A stretch of 64,000 nucleotides of DNA from Platycnemis pennipes (Eukaryota; Arthropoda; Insecta; Odonata; Platycnemididae). The DNA is taken from NCBI GenBank assembly GCA_933228895.1, contig OW121852.1, positions 122,879,544-122,943,543 on the forward strand, given 5' to 3'. Each line of letters starts with the position of its first letter. Position 1 is the first letter of the stretch. The notes under the pieces are model-generated. The model saw only the letters and a program-made list of their open reading frames with translations. It made no database searches and was not told the DNA's origin. Of this stretch, positions 63,131 to 64,000 are shown one piece after another. A program made the translations under genes and the position numbers.

Positions 63131-63330
63131 GTGCCAATTACGGTTCTCTGTCGTACGGAGATAGCGTACGATACGCCATGGAAACGAAATTCCTATCGTA
63201 CGATATCTGAAATGCTATTACGTTTCCAGTTTGCTACCGCACAATACCTCATCGTACGATAGTAAGCTAGATATCGTACGATATCCCTTGTTTTGGCGAC
63301 ATATGCTATTACGGTTCGCAGTATCAGCCG
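63131..63330. repeat. Cluster of ATCGTACGAT palindromes
   Basis: TATCGTACGATA at 63194-63205 and 63272-63283, ATCGTACGAT at 63251-63260, and near-copies at 63150 and 63162. The motif TTACGGTTC or TTACGTTTC repeats at about 63138, 63217 and 63313. Probably a small non-autonomous repeat. Confidence 0.6.
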
Positions 63331-64000
63331 GTATCTATGGATGTATCGTCTGTTATCCTATAGACATCTTTGATCTCGCTGTAGCCCGTATCGTGAGTCT
63401 CACTTCCCATTTCCAATGGAATAATTTTCAGGTATGTTTACACTATTAATAGAGACTTTGGGTTTAATGAGTAATATAAATGTTCAGCACGCACTAGGGA
63501 GTGAAAAATGTGCACAATTAAGTGATTTAATTAAATAATAGCGTTTATCAATTTCCGGGCTAGCGATTGATGCATACTTTTGATTTATACTTGCACCAAT
63601 TTTTAATATAAGCGTTATCCAAGGTTTGAGATTTGCTTGGCATGGAACAAAAAGTAAGTTTTCTTTATGTAATGAAGTCATCATGTGGTACTGTACGTTT
63701 AATTCACTATTACAATTTTATTTGTTAAGCATTAAGCCCGTGCGTTTGTTGCATTTATAGTCTAGGATCCACTGCATAATCTCAATCATGAAAACAGTTA
63801 ATTATGAATGAAATACAATTACATAGTTAGAGGTTAATTGTGCTATATATCTTTGCTTTAATTCCTTTACATGCAGATTGTGCTTGTTGTGTGCGTTGGG
63901 GTACGGTATGCAATGAGTTTACTTATACATTATTAATATTTAACTGAATAGGAGAGGCTTCTTAAGTCACTCCGCCTTTATAATATGGTATTAATAACTT
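63331..64000. other. No recognisable gene
   Basis: AT-rich sequence to the window end; nothing supported. Confidence 0.4.

Overview
The window looks like repeat-rich nuclear DNA of an arthropod, most likely an insect or a related group. Several protein families are characteristic of arthropod genomes: a DUF4780-type ORF, MADF modules, IS630/Tc1-like, piggyBac, pogo/jerky-like and animal CACTA transposases, and I-superclade LINEs ending in (CTA)n. Coding segments are interrupted by GT-AG introns and AT-rich spacers, and there are no bacterial operons. I found no convincing single-copy host gene. Almost everything I can identify is a transposable element or its debris. I did not run any database search; family names rest on motifs I can read.

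The dominant theme is one LINE lineage (I superclade: ORF1 with CCHC knuckles; ORF2 with APE endonuclease, reverse transcriptase, RNase H and a terminal CCHC). At least eleven copies or fragments are present. Copy A (12135-17785) is full length, has both ORFs open and is flanked by a 12-bp target-site duplication (TSD). Copy C (51624-57478) is nearly full length with two frameshifts and a 14-bp TSD. Copy B (34005-38588) has a 14-bp TSD and an internal deletion that removes the RT active site. Copies F (18260-19976, 11-bp TSD), E (24658-27118), J (2870-3462), H (48128-48577) and I (32205-32410) are truncated. D (10466-11310), K (46862-47038, minus strand) and L (58591-58841) keep the 5' end but have lost most or all of the coding region.

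Region by region: 1-2.2 kb holds a gag fragment and a pogo-like transposase (both minus). 4.5-5.9 kb is a piggyBac remnant and 6.7-7.6 kb a second pogo-like remnant. 11.9-20.3 kb is a nest: two MADF-encoding DNA-transposon ends (PIF/Harbinger-like) were hit by LINEs A and F. 20.7-21.4 kb is a deleted pogo-like copy. 21.8-24.2 kb is an IS630/Tc1-like element with inverted repeats. 29.6-32.2 kb has another pogo-like element and a piggyBac 5' part. 38.9-39.9 kb is a DUF4780 ORF. 42.1-46.0 kb is a 3'-truncated Jockey-like LINE (minus). 49.2-51.0 kb is a CACTA-like transposase (minus). 58.9-60.4 kb is the 3' part of a LINE with a restriction-like endonuclease, followed by a 5S-rRNA-like sequence. 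61.2-63.1 kb has a third MADF module and a second IS630-like remnant.

The most interesting signals are RNA-level features of the I-like LINEs. An 8-bp hairpin with a tetraloop sits exactly 34 nt after the A of the ORF1 ATG in A, B and C, and its pairs change in a compensated way. The 5' UTRs of B and C are far more similar to each other than their coding regions are. A 250-bp element (L) keeps only the LINE's two ends.
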